Positions 1 to 6,058 of a stretch of 6,058 nucleotides of DNA are shown piece by piece (position 1 is the first letter of the stretch; each line of letters opens with the position of its first letter). The notes under the pieces are model-generated. The model saw nothing but the letters and a program-made list of their open reading frames with translations, ran no database searches and was not told the DNA's origin. This stretch comes from Campylobacter sp. (GTDB lineage Bacteria; Campylobacterota; Campylobacteria; Campylobacterales; Campylobacteraceae). The position numbers and the translations under genes are program-made. The stretch is from NCBI GenBank assembly GCA_021203945.1, contig JAJQAF010000126.1:1-6058 (forward strand). The letters are read 5' to 3'.

Positions 1-1
1 T

Positions 2-12
2 TATGATACAAT
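2..12 (+). promoter_or_regulatory. Candidate -10 region of the glnA promoter
   Basis: Two overlapping -10-like hexamers, TATGAT (2-7) and TACAAT (7-12), lie about 45 bases before the glnA start. Initiation near base 19-20 would leave an A-rich leader of about 35 bases ending in the ribosome binding site AAAGGAG (42-48). Campylobacter housekeeping promoters rely mainly on the -10 box, so the lack of a visible -35 box is not a strong objection. The upstream part lies outside the window. No sigma-54 type GG-N10-GC element is visible in the 54 bases available. Confidence 0.4.
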
Positions 13-54
13 ACAAAAATTAAAAAATAAAAACCCTAGACAAAGGAGATAAAC

Positions 55-1485
55 ATGGGGAAATTCGTAAAAAGCATTGATCATTTTTTTGAATTTTGCA
101 AAGAAAACGAAGTGAAATTCGTAGATTTTAGATTTACGGATCTAAACGGTAGTTGGCATAGTATAAGTTATAACGTAAAATTCGTTACAAAGGAAAATTT
201 TATAAACGGCATACCTATGGACGGGAGCTCTATCGGCGGCTGGCAGCCCATAGATAAATCCGATATGTTAATGAAACCTGAGGCGGAAACCGCATTTTTA
301 GACCCTTTCACGGCTGATATTACGATCGTCGTATTTTGTGATATTTACGATATTTACAAAGGCAAAATTTATGAAAAATGCCCGCGTTCGATCGCAAAAA
401 AAGCGATGGCTTACGTTAAGCAAAGCGGGCTTGGCGATACGGCGTATTTTGGGCCCGAGAATGAATTTTTCATATTTGACAACGTTAAAATAGTAGATCG
501 TCCAAATTGCGCGATGTATGAGGTCGATACCGAAGAGGGCGAATGGAACGACGATAGAGACTTCAAAGACAGCTACAACACGGGTCATCGTCCGCGCAAA
601 AAAGGCGGGTATTTGATGACGCAACCTATCGACAGTATGGTTGATTTAAGAGCCGAAATGATGCAGGTTTTAGAGCAAGTCGGGCTTGAAGTATTTTTAG
701 GACATCACGAAGTAGCTCAAGGTCAAGGCGAGATAGGCGTAAAATTTAGCACTCTAGTGGAAGCCGCCGATAACGTTCAAATCTATAAATACGTCGTCAA
801 AATGGTCGCGCACTTAAACGGAAAAACGGCTACGTTTATGCCAAAACCGCTCTACGGCGACAACGGAAGCGGAATGCACGTGCATCAATCCGTTTGGAAA
901 GACGGCAAAAATTTATTCTACAAAGAGGGAAATTACGCGAATTTAAGCGATTTTGCACGCTGGTATATCGGCGGAATTTTAAAACACGCCAGAAGCGTCG
1001 CAGCCTTTACAAATCCAAGCACAAACAGCTATAAGCGCCTGATTCCAGGTTTTGAAGCGCCGTCAATTCTAACGTATTCAAGCCAAAACCGTTCGGCTTC
1101 AATAAGAATCCCTTACGGTTCGGGCGAAAACTCCGTTCGTGCCGAGATGCGTTTCCCCGATAGCACGGCTTGCCCGTATTTAGCGTTTGCGGCGATGCTT
1201 ATGGCGGGACTTGACGGAGTGAAAAATAAATTTGAGCCTGTCGGTCCTATGGATGAAAATTTATTTATTCTAACGTTAGACGAAATCCGACAAAAAGGTA
1301 TCGAGCAACTTCCTCATACGCTTAGAGGCAGTCTTGAAGCCCTAATCCGCGACAATGAATATTTAAAACCCGTAATGAGCGACGTTTTGATAGATACCTA
1401 TCAGCATTTTAAATTTGAAACCCAAGTTTGGCCTTACGAGGCGCGACCTACGGCATATGAGTTTAAGACTTGTTTTTCTTGCTAA
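55..1485 (+). CDS. glnA: Glutamine synthetase, type I
   Basis: Cytosolic glutamine synthetase makes glutamine from glutamate, ammonium and ATP and is the main route of ammonium assimilation; the family forms dodecamers. At 476 residues it is close to the usual 470 of bacterial GSI. Visible motifs in order: DGSSIGGW (56-63); GPENEFF (133-139) with metal ligands E135 and E137; [10 protein letters not shown] (217-226) with E219 and E226; NGSGMHVH (270-277) with metal ligand H275; the [10 protein letters not shown] glutamate/ATP loop; and the [11 protein letters not shown] and EMRFPDS blocks near 350-370 that hold the catalytic arginines. The start is well set: ATG follows AAAGGAG by six bases. 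The region after residue 140 aligns with the insert typical of the GSI-beta class. However, the tyrosine that E. coli adenylylates (Y397, in NLY) is F404 here (NLF), so control by adenylylation is not expected. A hairpin terminator overlaps the stop codon. The identification is secure. Confidence 0.98.
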   Translation: MGKFVKSIDHFFEFCKENEVKFVDFRFTDLNGSWHSISYNVKFVTKENFINGIPMDGSSIGGWQPIDKSDMLMKPEAETAFLDPFTADITIVVFCDIYDIYKGKIYEKCPRSIAKKAMAYVKQSGLGDTAYFGPENEFFIFDNVKIVDRPNCAMYEVDTEEGEWNDDRDFKDSYNTGHRPRKKGGYLMTQPIDSMVDLRAEMMQVLEQVGLEVFLGHHEVAQGQGEIGVKFSTLVEAADNVQIYKYVVKMVAHLNGKTATFMPKPLYGDNGSGMHVHQSVWKDGKNLFYKEGNYANLSDFARWYIGGILKHARSVAAFTNPSTNSYKRLIPGFEAPSILTYSSQNRSASIRIPYGSGENSVRAEMRFPDSTACPYLAFAAMLMAGLDGVKNKFEPVGPMDENLFILTLDEIRQKGIEQLPHTLRGSLEALIRDNEYLKPVMSDVLIDTYQHFKFETQVWPYEARPTAYEFKTCFSC

Positions 1486-1511
1486 ATTTTGAGGGTTTTC
1501 CCTCAAAATTT
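1484..1511. terminator. Bidirectional hairpin terminator between glnA and the small lipoprotein gene
   Basis: A perfect 12-bp stem, AAATTTTGAGGG (1484-1495) and its complement (1500-1511), closes on a TTTT loop. It begins on the last two bases of the glnA stop codon (1483-1485) and ends 10 bases from the stop of the convergent lipoprotein gene, so it is placed to end both transcripts. The outer part of each arm supplies an A/T-rich run; a separate long T tract is absent on both sides, so termination strength is uncertain. Confidence 0.75.
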
Positions 1512-1521
1512 CGTTAAAATT

Positions 1522-1632
1522 TTACTTTGATTTTGTAGAACGGTGAAGCGGATGTTGATAATCGTTGCGTTCGCAGCCGATAAAGCTAAGCGCCGTTATC
1601 GTTATTAAAGCGGCTAAAATCAAGCTTTTCAT
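1522..1632 (-). CDS. Very small predicted lipoprotein (36 residues)
   Basis: The minus strand reads MKSLILAALITITALSFIGC, then ERNDYQHPLHRSTKSK and a TAA stop. K2 forms a short positive n-region, residues 4-18 a hydrophobic core, and FIGC (17-20) a lipobox-like cleavage site with C20 as the lipidated residue. The mature peptide would be only 17 residues, polar and basic at its end. F at the -3 position of the lipobox is less common than L. The ATG follows AAAGGA (1641-1646) with eight bases between, and a TATAAT box sits about 28 bases upstream of the start, so the frame carries its own expression signals. The gene points toward glnA and shares its terminator. I do not recognise the family. 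Tiny lipoproteins such as the LptM chaperone have similar size and layout, but the C-G-x-K and proline pattern I associate with LptM is absent, so no function is assigned. The gene is too short for most automatic callers. Confidence 0.72.
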   Translation of the reverse strand: MKSLILAALITITALSFIGCERNDYQHPLHRSTKSK

Positions 1633-1659
1633 ACGTTTATTCCTTTAAAATTTTCGCCC

Positions 1660-1665
1660 ATTATA
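1660..1665 (-). promoter_or_regulatory. -10 box of the small lipoprotein gene
   Basis: A perfect TATAAT on the minus strand, preceded by the A/T-rich stretch AAATTTTTGA as in Campylobacter sigma-70 promoters. Initiation about seven bases downstream, near 1653, would give a leader of about 20 bases carrying the AAAGGA ribosome binding site. Confidence 0.6.
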
Positions 1666-1680
1666 TCAAAAATTTATCCA

Positions 1681-1694
1681 TTTTTTAGTAAAAT
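1681..1694 (+). promoter_or_regulatory. Candidate dnaX promoter
   Basis: TTTTTTAGTAAAAT resembles the Campylobacter promoter pattern of a T-run followed by an extended -10 box, with TAAAAT (1689-1694) as the -10 hexamer. Initiation near 1701 would give a leader of about 25 bases before the TTG start. The promoter lies back to back with that of the lipoprotein gene; the upstream A/T-rich parts of the two overlap between about 1666 and 1690, so they could compete for polymerase. Confidence 0.5.
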
Positions 1695-1712
1695 CCAAAA
1701 ATCTAATCTGCT

Positions 1713-1718
1713 AAAGGA
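1713..1718 (+). promoter_or_regulatory. Ribosome binding site that sets the dnaX TTG start
   Basis: AAAGGA ends seven bases before TTG at 1726. This spacing, with the QALALKYRPKNF sequence that directly follows (the standard N-terminus of DnaX), supports initiation at the rare TTG codon. No upstream in-frame ATG or GTG is needed. Confidence 0.8.
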
Positions 1719-1725
1719 AAACGTC

Positions 1726-3414
1726 TTGCAAGCACTCGCACTTAAATATAGACCAAAAAATTTCGATGAGCTGATCGGGCAAGAAGCCGTCAGCAAAAGT
1801 CTGACTCACGCGCTGCAAGAGGGTCGCATAAGCCACGCGTATCTATTTTCCGGGCTTCGCGGAAGCGGTAAAACTTCAAGCGCTAGGATTTTCTCAAAAG
1901 CTTTAGTTTGTGAACACGGACCTACGGCTAGACCTTGCGAAATCTGCCCTCAATGTATCATGGCAAACGAATCGCGCCATATGGACATAATAGAAATGGA
2001 TGCGGCCAGTCACCGTAAAATCGACGATATACGCGAGTTAATCGAACAGACCAAATACAATCCCGCAATGGCACGCTATAAAATTTTCATAATCGACGAA
2101 GTGCATATGCTGACGAAAGAGGCGTTTAACGCTCTTTTAAAAACGCTTGAAGAGCCGCCGAATTACGTAAAATTTATCCTTGCGACGACAGATCCGTTAA
2201 AGCTTCCGGCAACCGTGCTTTCGCGCACGCAGCACTTTCGCTTTAAGCAAATAAGCAAAAGCAATATCGTCAAACACCTTGAGTTTATACTAAGCAAAGA
2301 AGAAACCCGCTATGAGCGCGAAGCTTTAGAAATTCTCGCTCGTAGCGGCTCAGGCTCGTTGCGCGATACCTTGACGCTACTTGATCAAGCGATAATTTAC
2401 AGCGAGAATAATATCACGCAAAGCTCGGTAGCAACGATGCTAGGACTACTTGATCCAAGCAGAATAGAGCAAATTTTAAATCTCGTAATGTTTGGCGATA
2501 AAGAAGCTTTAAGAGCGCTTATAAGCGAGCTTGAAATTTATGAGCCGGAGATGGTTATAGACGAGCTTATAGCAAATTTAAAACAAAAATTTATTGACAA
2601 TGACCCGAAATTTTCACTACTTATTTACGAGAGATTTTTTAGAATTTTAGCTCAAGCGAAAAATATGCTGAGCATCTCAAGCGATAACGGATTTATAATC
2701 GCGATAATGCTCTTTATGATGGTGGAGGCGCTAAATTTAAAGAGTATCGACGAGGTCATAGAATCCGTCCAACACACACAAACATCGCAGCAAAATGCCT
2801 CCATCGCGACAAGCTCGCAACAAACATACGAGCAAAGTCCAAAGCCTCAAACTCCGTATGAGCGCTTCGTAAGCCGAATCTACGATAGAGATTATACGCT
2901 TGGAGAATTTTTCAAAGAACACGTAGAATTTGTGGATTTTAAAGATAACCAATTAAGCCTGGCGGTAAATGCAAGTGATGATAAACTCGTATTTTTCCGC
3001 AAACATTGGAAGGTAATAATCGAAATTTTACACTCGCTTTTCGGCAACGACGCAAAAATAATCAACGCAAAAAAAGAGGAGGAAAAGCAACTTCCGCAAG
3101 ACAATGCGGCAAAAATTTCGCAAATACAAGAGCAAATAAGCCAAAATTACGCTCAAACCGCGCAAAGCTCGCAGCAAAAAAACGATCATAGCTATATTGA
3201 CGATGAATTTCAAAGCCTAACCGCAAACGTCGTCGTCGCCCAAAAATCAGAAAAGCCAAAGACGAACGAAATTTCAAATCAATACGCCGACATAGGTTCT
3301 AATATAAATTTTAACTCCCAAAAATCGCCTCAAGAGCTTGAAAAGTTAAGGCAAAAAGCTACGATAGAGGAGGCAAATAAGCTATTTGGAGAGCCGACGA
3401 TACTCAAAGCTTGA
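1726..3414 (+). CDS. dnaX: DNA polymerase III subunit tau/gamma (clamp-loader ATPase)
   Basis: This AAA+ subunit of the replicase clamp loader helps place the beta clamp on primed DNA; in its long form it also links polymerase cores to the helicase. Visible in order: Walker A GLRGSGKT (43-50); four zinc-binding cysteines C62, C71, C74 and C77; Walker B and DEVH (124-127); sensor 1 LATTDP (152-157); the SRx motif S166-R167-T168, with threonine where E. coli has cysteine; sensor 2 GSLRD (210-214). A helical collar domain follows to about 340. A Q/S-rich linker (350-377) leads to a compact predicted domain (378-447, YERFVSRIYDRDY onward), then a charged and Q-rich low-complexity stretch. The last 25 residues contain EEANKLFGEP, like the LFG-containing ends of DnaX in other phyla. 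Length is 562 residues, against 643 for E. coli tau. Translation starts at TTG. Two A7 runs (3069-3075 and 3176-3182) could allow frameshifting to a shorter product. The identification is secure; the C-terminal domain limits are inferred. Confidence 0.97.
   Translation: MQALALKYRPKNFDELIGQEAVSKSLTHALQEGRISHAYLFSGLRGSGKTSSARIFSKALVCEHGPTARPCEICPQCIMANESRHMDIIEMDAASHRKIDDIRELIEQTKYNPAMARYKIFIIDEVHMLTKEAFNALLKTLEEPPNYVKFILATTDPLKLPATVLSRTQHFRFKQISKSNIVKHLEFILSKEETRYEREALEILARSGSGSLRDTLTLLDQAIIYSENNITQSSVATMLGLLDPSRIEQILNLVMFGDKEALRALISELEIYEPEMVIDELIANLKQKFIDNDPKFSLLIYERFFRILAQAKNMLSISSDNGFIIAIMLFMMVEALNLKSIDEVIESVQHTQTSQQNASIATSSQQTYEQSPKPQTPYERFVSRIYDRDYTLGEFFKEHVEFVDFKDNQLSLAVNASDDKLVFFRKHWKVIIEILHSLFGNDAKIINAKKEEEKQLPQDNAAKISQIQEQISQNYAQTAQSSQQKNDHSYIDDEFQSLTANVVVAQKSEKPKTNEISNQYADIGSNINFNSQKSPQELEKLRQKATIEEANKLFGEPTILKA
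3069..3075 (+). other. In-phase slippery heptamer A AAA AAA in dnaX (site 1)
   Basis: The reading frame is GCA AAA AAA GAG (residues 448-451), so the seven A bases have the X XXY YYZ phase needed for a -1 shift. Shifted ribosomes would read a basic 38-residue tail and stop at TAG 3189-3191, giving 488 residues. In E. coli dnaX the site is GCA AAA AAG. No ribosome-binding-like stimulator lies upstream; AGGAGG lies just downstream (3077-3082), and only a weak CCGC/GCGG hairpin follows from 3094. The sequence is seen directly; the recoding is inferred. Confidence 0.35.
3177..3183 (+). other. In-phase slippery heptamer A AAA AAC in dnaX (site 2)
   Basis: The frame is CAG CAA AAA AAC GAT (residues 483-487), in phase for a -1 shift at A AAA AAC. 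After the shift only CGA and TCA are read before TAG (3189-3191), giving 488 residues, the same length as a shift at site 1. A stop so soon after the slip resembles E. coli dnaX, where gamma ends just past its slippery site. A AAA AAC is a known slippery class but usually weaker than A AAA AAG in E. coli. No strong stem-loop is visible downstream. Confidence 0.35.
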
Positions 3415-3429
3415 TTGACGGGATAAAAT

Positions 3430-3651
3430 TTAAGGCTCGTTCTGCCTAGCGCGTTTTTGAGCCTCTTTTTTGCGAATTTCAAGCTCATATGCGTCGTTTA
3501 GCGCGTCTTCGTCGTCGAATTTCGTCCCGTCTAAAAATTTACGATAGTCTTCAAATTGGTTATTTTTTATCGCCCAAATCAAACCAAATAGCCCAAAAGC
3601 CCCCATCAAAACGGATAAAAATATCATCAAGGCAAGTGTCGCTGTGTTCAT
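3430..3651 (-). CDS. ccoS: cbb3-type cytochrome oxidase assembly protein CcoS
   Basis: CcoS (FixS) is a small inner-membrane protein needed, in the bacteria where it has been studied, for the cbb3 oxidase to acquire its heme b and copper centres. The 73-residue protein has one membrane segment (about 5-28), with the family pattern GAFGLFGLIWAIKNNQFED near 17-35: a glycine-rich helix, W-A-I and then Q-F-E/D. An acidic stretch (FDDEDA, about 45-50) and a basic, charged tail follow. Its ATG overlaps the TGA of ccoI (ATGA, 3648-3651), and AAGGA within the last ccoI codons lies six bases upstream, so translation of the two is probably coupled. Its stop is 15 bases from the convergent dnaX stop. 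The tail after residue 55 is less typical of the family. Family assignment is strong from motif, length and neighbour. Confidence 0.92.
   Translation of the reverse strand: MNTATLALMIFLSVLMGAFGLFGLIWAIKNNQFEDYRKFLDGTKFDDEDALNDAYELEIRKKEAQKRARQNEP
3433..3471 (+). terminator. Candidate dnaX terminator inside the end of ccoS
   Basis: AGGCTC (3433-3438) and its complement GAGCCT (3459-3464) form a 6-bp stem with a 20-base loop, followed by C and six T bases (3466-3471). It lies 18 bases past the dnaX stop, wholly within the last codons of the oppositely oriented ccoS. The long loop makes the hairpin weak on paper; the T tract and position favour it. Confidence 0.42.
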
Positions 3652-3662
3652 TTTTTATCCTT
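3648..3662 (-). promoter_or_regulatory. ccoI-ccoS ATGA overlap and ribosome binding site
   Basis: The ccoI stop TGA and the ccoS start ATG share ATGA (3648-3651). AAGGA (3658-3662) within the codons for the last residues of CcoI (K-D-K-K) provides the ccoS ribosome binding site at six bases. This favours reinitiation by ribosomes finishing ccoI and a near-fixed ratio of the two products. Confidence 0.85.
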
Positions 3663-6032
3663 AAATTTTGCCCTCACGCTTAGCGAATTTAAGACCACGA
3701 TAACCGAGCTAAAAGACATAGAAATAGCCGCAAACAACGGGATTATATAGCCCGTCGCCGCAAGCGGGATCGTGAGCAAATTATAAAAAATCGAAAAGGC
3801 TAAATTTTGCTTTATCGTTCGAAGTGTGTAACGCGCTATTTTTACGCCGCTTACAAAGCTTTTTAAGCTATCGTCAAGCAAAATTACATCGCTTTTTTCC
3901 AAGCTTGCATCCGCTCCGCCGCCCATACAAACGGCTATATTTGCATAGCTAAGCGCCAAAGTATCGTTTAGTCCGTCTCCGACCATAATCACTTTAGAGC
4001 CGTTTTTTTGTAGCCTGTGAATAAATTTAGCCTTTTGTTCAGGCAGACAAGAAGCCTCAAAATTTAAAATATCAAGCGTTTTTGCAACGCTTTTTGCCGT
4101 GTTTTCGTTGTCCCCGGTTAGCATATAGATTTTAAGTCCCATCCGTTTTAGCTCGTTTAAACACTCTTTCGCATCGTCTTTTATGGCGTCGCTAAGCTCG
4201 AATTTTGCTACAAGCTCACCGTCAAAAGCCACAAAATATACGCTCTTCTCATCAATCTCGCCCGCAACTTTTATCTCCTGCTCAAGCATAAATTTTCGAC
4301 TTCCGGCTAGTAAAATTTTACCGTCCATTTTGGCGGTTATTCCCCTTGCGGCAATCTCTCTAACTGAATTTACGGGTATCGTTTTTGCACCCTCGTCCGC
4401 TAAAAATTTTGCCACAGCTATGCTTACGGGATGTTTTGAGGAAGCGGCTAGGGAGTAAATAGCGTCTAAATTCAGCTCTTTAAAATTTATAAATTTATCC
4501 ACGCAAAGCCTTGCCTTGCTAAGCGTTCCTGTCTTATCAAATACGACGGTATCGCATTTTGCCAGACTTTCTATCATTCTAGCCTCTTTAAAAACGACTC
4601 TGTTTTTTAGTCCCACGCCGAGTGCGACAAGAGTGCTGACGGGTGTTGCCAAAGCTAGCGCACACGGACAAGCTATGACGATGACCGAAATCGCCGTTAT
4701 AAGCGCCGCTTCAAAGTTAAATTTCATATACCAAAATCCGAAAGTAATCAGCGCCAAAGCAATGATAACGAGCGAGAATTTAGATGAAATTTTATTTGCT
4801 ATGCCTTCTATGTGAGGTTTTTTTAGACTTGCATTTTGTAAAAGGTTGATGATCTTGTTTAAAAAAGAGTTCTCAAAGCTTGCTCCGGCCTCGTAAATAA
4901 CGCGTCCGTCAAGGCATATTGTCCCGCTTTTTACCTCATCTCCCACGATCAAATCGATAGGCATGCTCTCTCCGCTTATACAAGAAGTGTCAAAGCTGCC
5001 CTCGCCATCAAGCATTATGCCGTCTATGAGCGCTCTTTGCCCCGCTTGAAGCACGATTTTATCACCGATATTTATCTCGTGAGGGCTTTTTTGCAAAATT
5101 TTGCTCTCTTTTATAACGCTAACTTCGCCAAGCAGCATATAGTTTAGTCCGTCAATCGTATCCGCGGCGCGCTTTTTGCTCAAAATTTCTAAAAATTTAC
5201 CGATAAAAACGAACGTAATTATCATCGCAACCGAGTCGAAATACGTCTCGCCTTTTCGCGAAAACATCGCATATACCGAGTAAATATACGCCGAAGAAGC
5301 TCCTGTGGCTACGAGCAAATCCATATTAGCGGCTCCGTTTTTGACGGCTATTTTAGCACCTGCAAAAAATGCACCGCCCGTGTAAAACAAAACGGGCGTA
5401 GCGAGCACGAACTCGGCAAAATTTAAGATTGCCTTTATATCGGCTCGGATACCACTAAAATAGCCGCTATACTGCGCCACGGCAAGCCACATAATATTCA
5501 TCGTGCAAAAGATACCGACCAAAAGCTTAACGTAAAATTCCCGTCTTTTTGCGGCTAATTCGTCCTCTTGGCGGCTTACGTCGTAAGGATGCGCATCGTA
5601 TCCTACCGAGCCCAGACGGCGTAAAATTTCGCCCAAATTCGTTTGCGTCTCATCCCAAATAACGATTAGCTTATCGTTGGCAACATTGAAATTTACTTCT
5701 AAAATGCCGTCTGTATTAAATAGTATTTTTTCTATAAGCCCCACGCAAGCCGAGCAACGTATTCCCTCCACGACGAGCGAAATTTTACTAAATTCGCCCT
5801 CTTTTTTGATAAAACCCGCATATCTTTCGTCTAAATTTTCATAGCTTCTTTTATCTACGGGCGTAAGAGTGTTTTTGCCGAGTCTCTCATAAAACTCGCC
5901 AAGTCCGCTTGAGTGTAAAATTTCATAGACGTTTTTGCATCCAGAGCAACAAAATTTAAACCCTTTTTCATCGATTATCATCGCATTTTCATCAAACTCA
6001 AGCATGCAATGCGAGCATTTACGTTTAAGCAT
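3648..6032 (-). CDS. ccoI: Copper-transporting P1B-type ATPase for cbb3 oxidase maturation (CcoI/FixI)
   Basis: This inner-membrane ATPase exports Cu(I) from the cytoplasm, supplying copper for the CcoN subunit of cbb3 oxidase. The 794 residues show: an N-terminal cysteine cluster, C6-x-x-C9 and FCCSGC (27-32), typical of CcoI/FixI rather than housekeeping CopA; a heavy-metal-associated domain with GIRCSAC (90-96); membrane helices at about 168-188, 200-220, 235-255 and 264-284; the actuator motif SGES (353-356); helices near 418-436 and 444-464 with the transport motif CPC (455-457); phosphorylation site DKTGT (499-503, D499); the HP motif (H534-P535); TGDN (639-642) and GDGLND (685-690); and two last helices with Y750-N751 and M772/S776, residues matching the Cu(I) class. 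The ATG is the first start after an in-frame TAA (6036-6038), but the ribosome binding site is weak (only GAAAG-like). ccoS follows with an ATGA overlap. CopA is the alternative; the cysteine cluster and the ccoS partner argue for CcoI. Confidence 0.94.
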   Translation of the reverse strand: MLKRKCSHCMLEFDENAMIIDEKGFKFCCSGCKNVYEILHSSGLGEFYERLGKNTLTPVDKRSYENLDERYAGFIKKEGEFSKISLVVEGIRCSACVGLIEKILFNTDGILEVNFNVANDKLIVIWDETQTNLGEILRRLGSVGYDAHPYDVSRQEDELAAKRREFYVKLLVGIFCTMNIMWLAVAQYSGYFSGIRADIKAILNFAEFVLATPVLFYTGGAFFAGAKIAVKNGAANMDLLVATGASSAYIYSVYAMFSRKGETYFDSVAMIITFVFIGKFLEILSKKRAADTIDGLNYMLLGEVSVIKESKILQKSPHEINIGDKIVLQAGQRALIDGIMLDGEGSFDTSCISGESMPIDLIVGDEVKSGTICLDGRVIYEAGASFENSFLNKIINLLQNASLKKPHIEGIANKISSKFSLVIIALALITFGFWYMKFNFEAALITAISVIVIACPCALALATPVSTLVALGVGLKNRVVFKEARMIESLAKCDTVVFDKTGTLSKARLCVDKFINFKELNLDAIYSLAASSKHPVSIAVAKFLADEGAKTIPVNSVREIAARGITAKMDGKILLAGSRKFMLEQEIKVAGEIDEKSVYFVAFDGELVAKFELSDAIKDDAKECLNELKRMGLKIYMLTGDNENTAKSVAKTLDILNFEASCLPEQKAKFIHRLQKNGSKVIMVGDGLNDTLALSYANIAVCMGGGADASLEKSDVILLDDSLKSFVSGVKIARYTLRTIKQNLAFSIFYNLLTIPLAATGYIIPLFAAISMSFSSVIVVLNSLSVRAKFKDKK

Positions 6033-6058
6033 AAATTACTTTTTTCTTTCAAATTTAA

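Noticed and set aside
298..624. Open minus-strand frame of 108 codons inside glnA
   Set aside because: It lies fully antisense to a well conserved enzyme, has no ribosome binding site and shows no recognisable protein pattern.
1655..1690. Possible Fur-like operator in the dnaX upstream spacer
   Set aside because: The GATAAAT and GATATAAT words are A/T-rich promoter sequence without the full inverted repeat of a Fur site.
3077..3104. AGGAGG followed by ATG as an internal start in dnaX
   Set aside because: The gap from AGGAGG (3077-3082) to ATG (3104) is 21 bases, too far for initiation, and the frame there closes quickly.
3006..3191. Plus-strand frame of 61 codons in the -1 frame of dnaX
   Set aside because: It has no ribosome binding site of its own, so it is not a separate gene. 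Its only plausible use is as the tail reached by frameshifting, which is reported as a finding.
2737..3277. Several open minus-strand frames opposite the 3' part of dnaX
   Set aside because: They mirror the Lys/Gln-rich linker codons, overlap each other, and lack start signals.
3489..3683. Plus-strand frame of 64 codons across ccoS and the end of ccoI
   Set aside because: It is antisense to ccoS, whose family pattern is clear, and has no supporting signals.
4183..4815. Two plus-strand open frames of 91 and 99 codons opposite ccoI
   Set aside because: They are antisense to conserved ATPase motifs (CPC, DKTGT), have no ribosome binding sites and only hydrophobic or Ser-rich composition.
6033..6058. 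Promoter for ccoI at the window edge
   Set aside because: The 26 bases available show no -10 box and only a weak GAAAG ribosome binding site; any promoter or upstream operon gene lies outside the window.

Overview
The window looks like core chromosome of a Campylobacter species or a close relative in the Campylobacterota. The base composition is moderately AT-rich and A/T tracts are frequent. Every protein resembles its epsilonproteobacterial homologue. dnaX lying head-on to a ccoI/ccoS pair matches the arrangement I remember from Campylobacter genomes (from memory, not searched). I see no mobile element, phage gene, CRISPR array, tRNA or rRNA.

Layout from left to right. glnA (type I glutamine synthetase) runs rightward behind its own short leader. 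It ends in a hairpin that overlaps its stop codon. A 36-residue lipoprotein gene, short enough to be missed by most gene finders, points leftward into the other side of that hairpin. A compact spacer with two divergent promoter-like boxes follows, and then dnaX (DNA polymerase III tau/gamma clamp-loader subunit) runs rightward from a TTG start. dnaX stops 15 bases short of the stop codon of ccoS. ccoS and ccoI lie on the minus strand and overlap by ATGA. They encode the small membrane assembly factor and the copper-transporting P-type ATPase for the cbb3-type cytochrome c oxidase.

Functionally the genes cover three jobs: ammonium assimilation (glnA), chromosome replication (dnaX) and maturation of the microaerobic terminal oxidase (ccoI plus ccoS). 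The last fits a microaerophile that respires through a cbb3 oxidase.

Nothing here is an obviously new multi-gene system. The points most worth a second look are: (1) two A7 slippery sites in the 3' third of dnaX, both in phase for a -1 shift to one stop codon, which would give a 488-residue gamma-like product; (2) the tiny lipoprotein gene between glnA and dnaX; (3) replacement of the adenylylation tyrosine of glutamine synthetase by phenylalanine; (4) a probable dnaX terminator inside the ccoS coding region; (5) strong over-representation of the word AAAATTT across the window.
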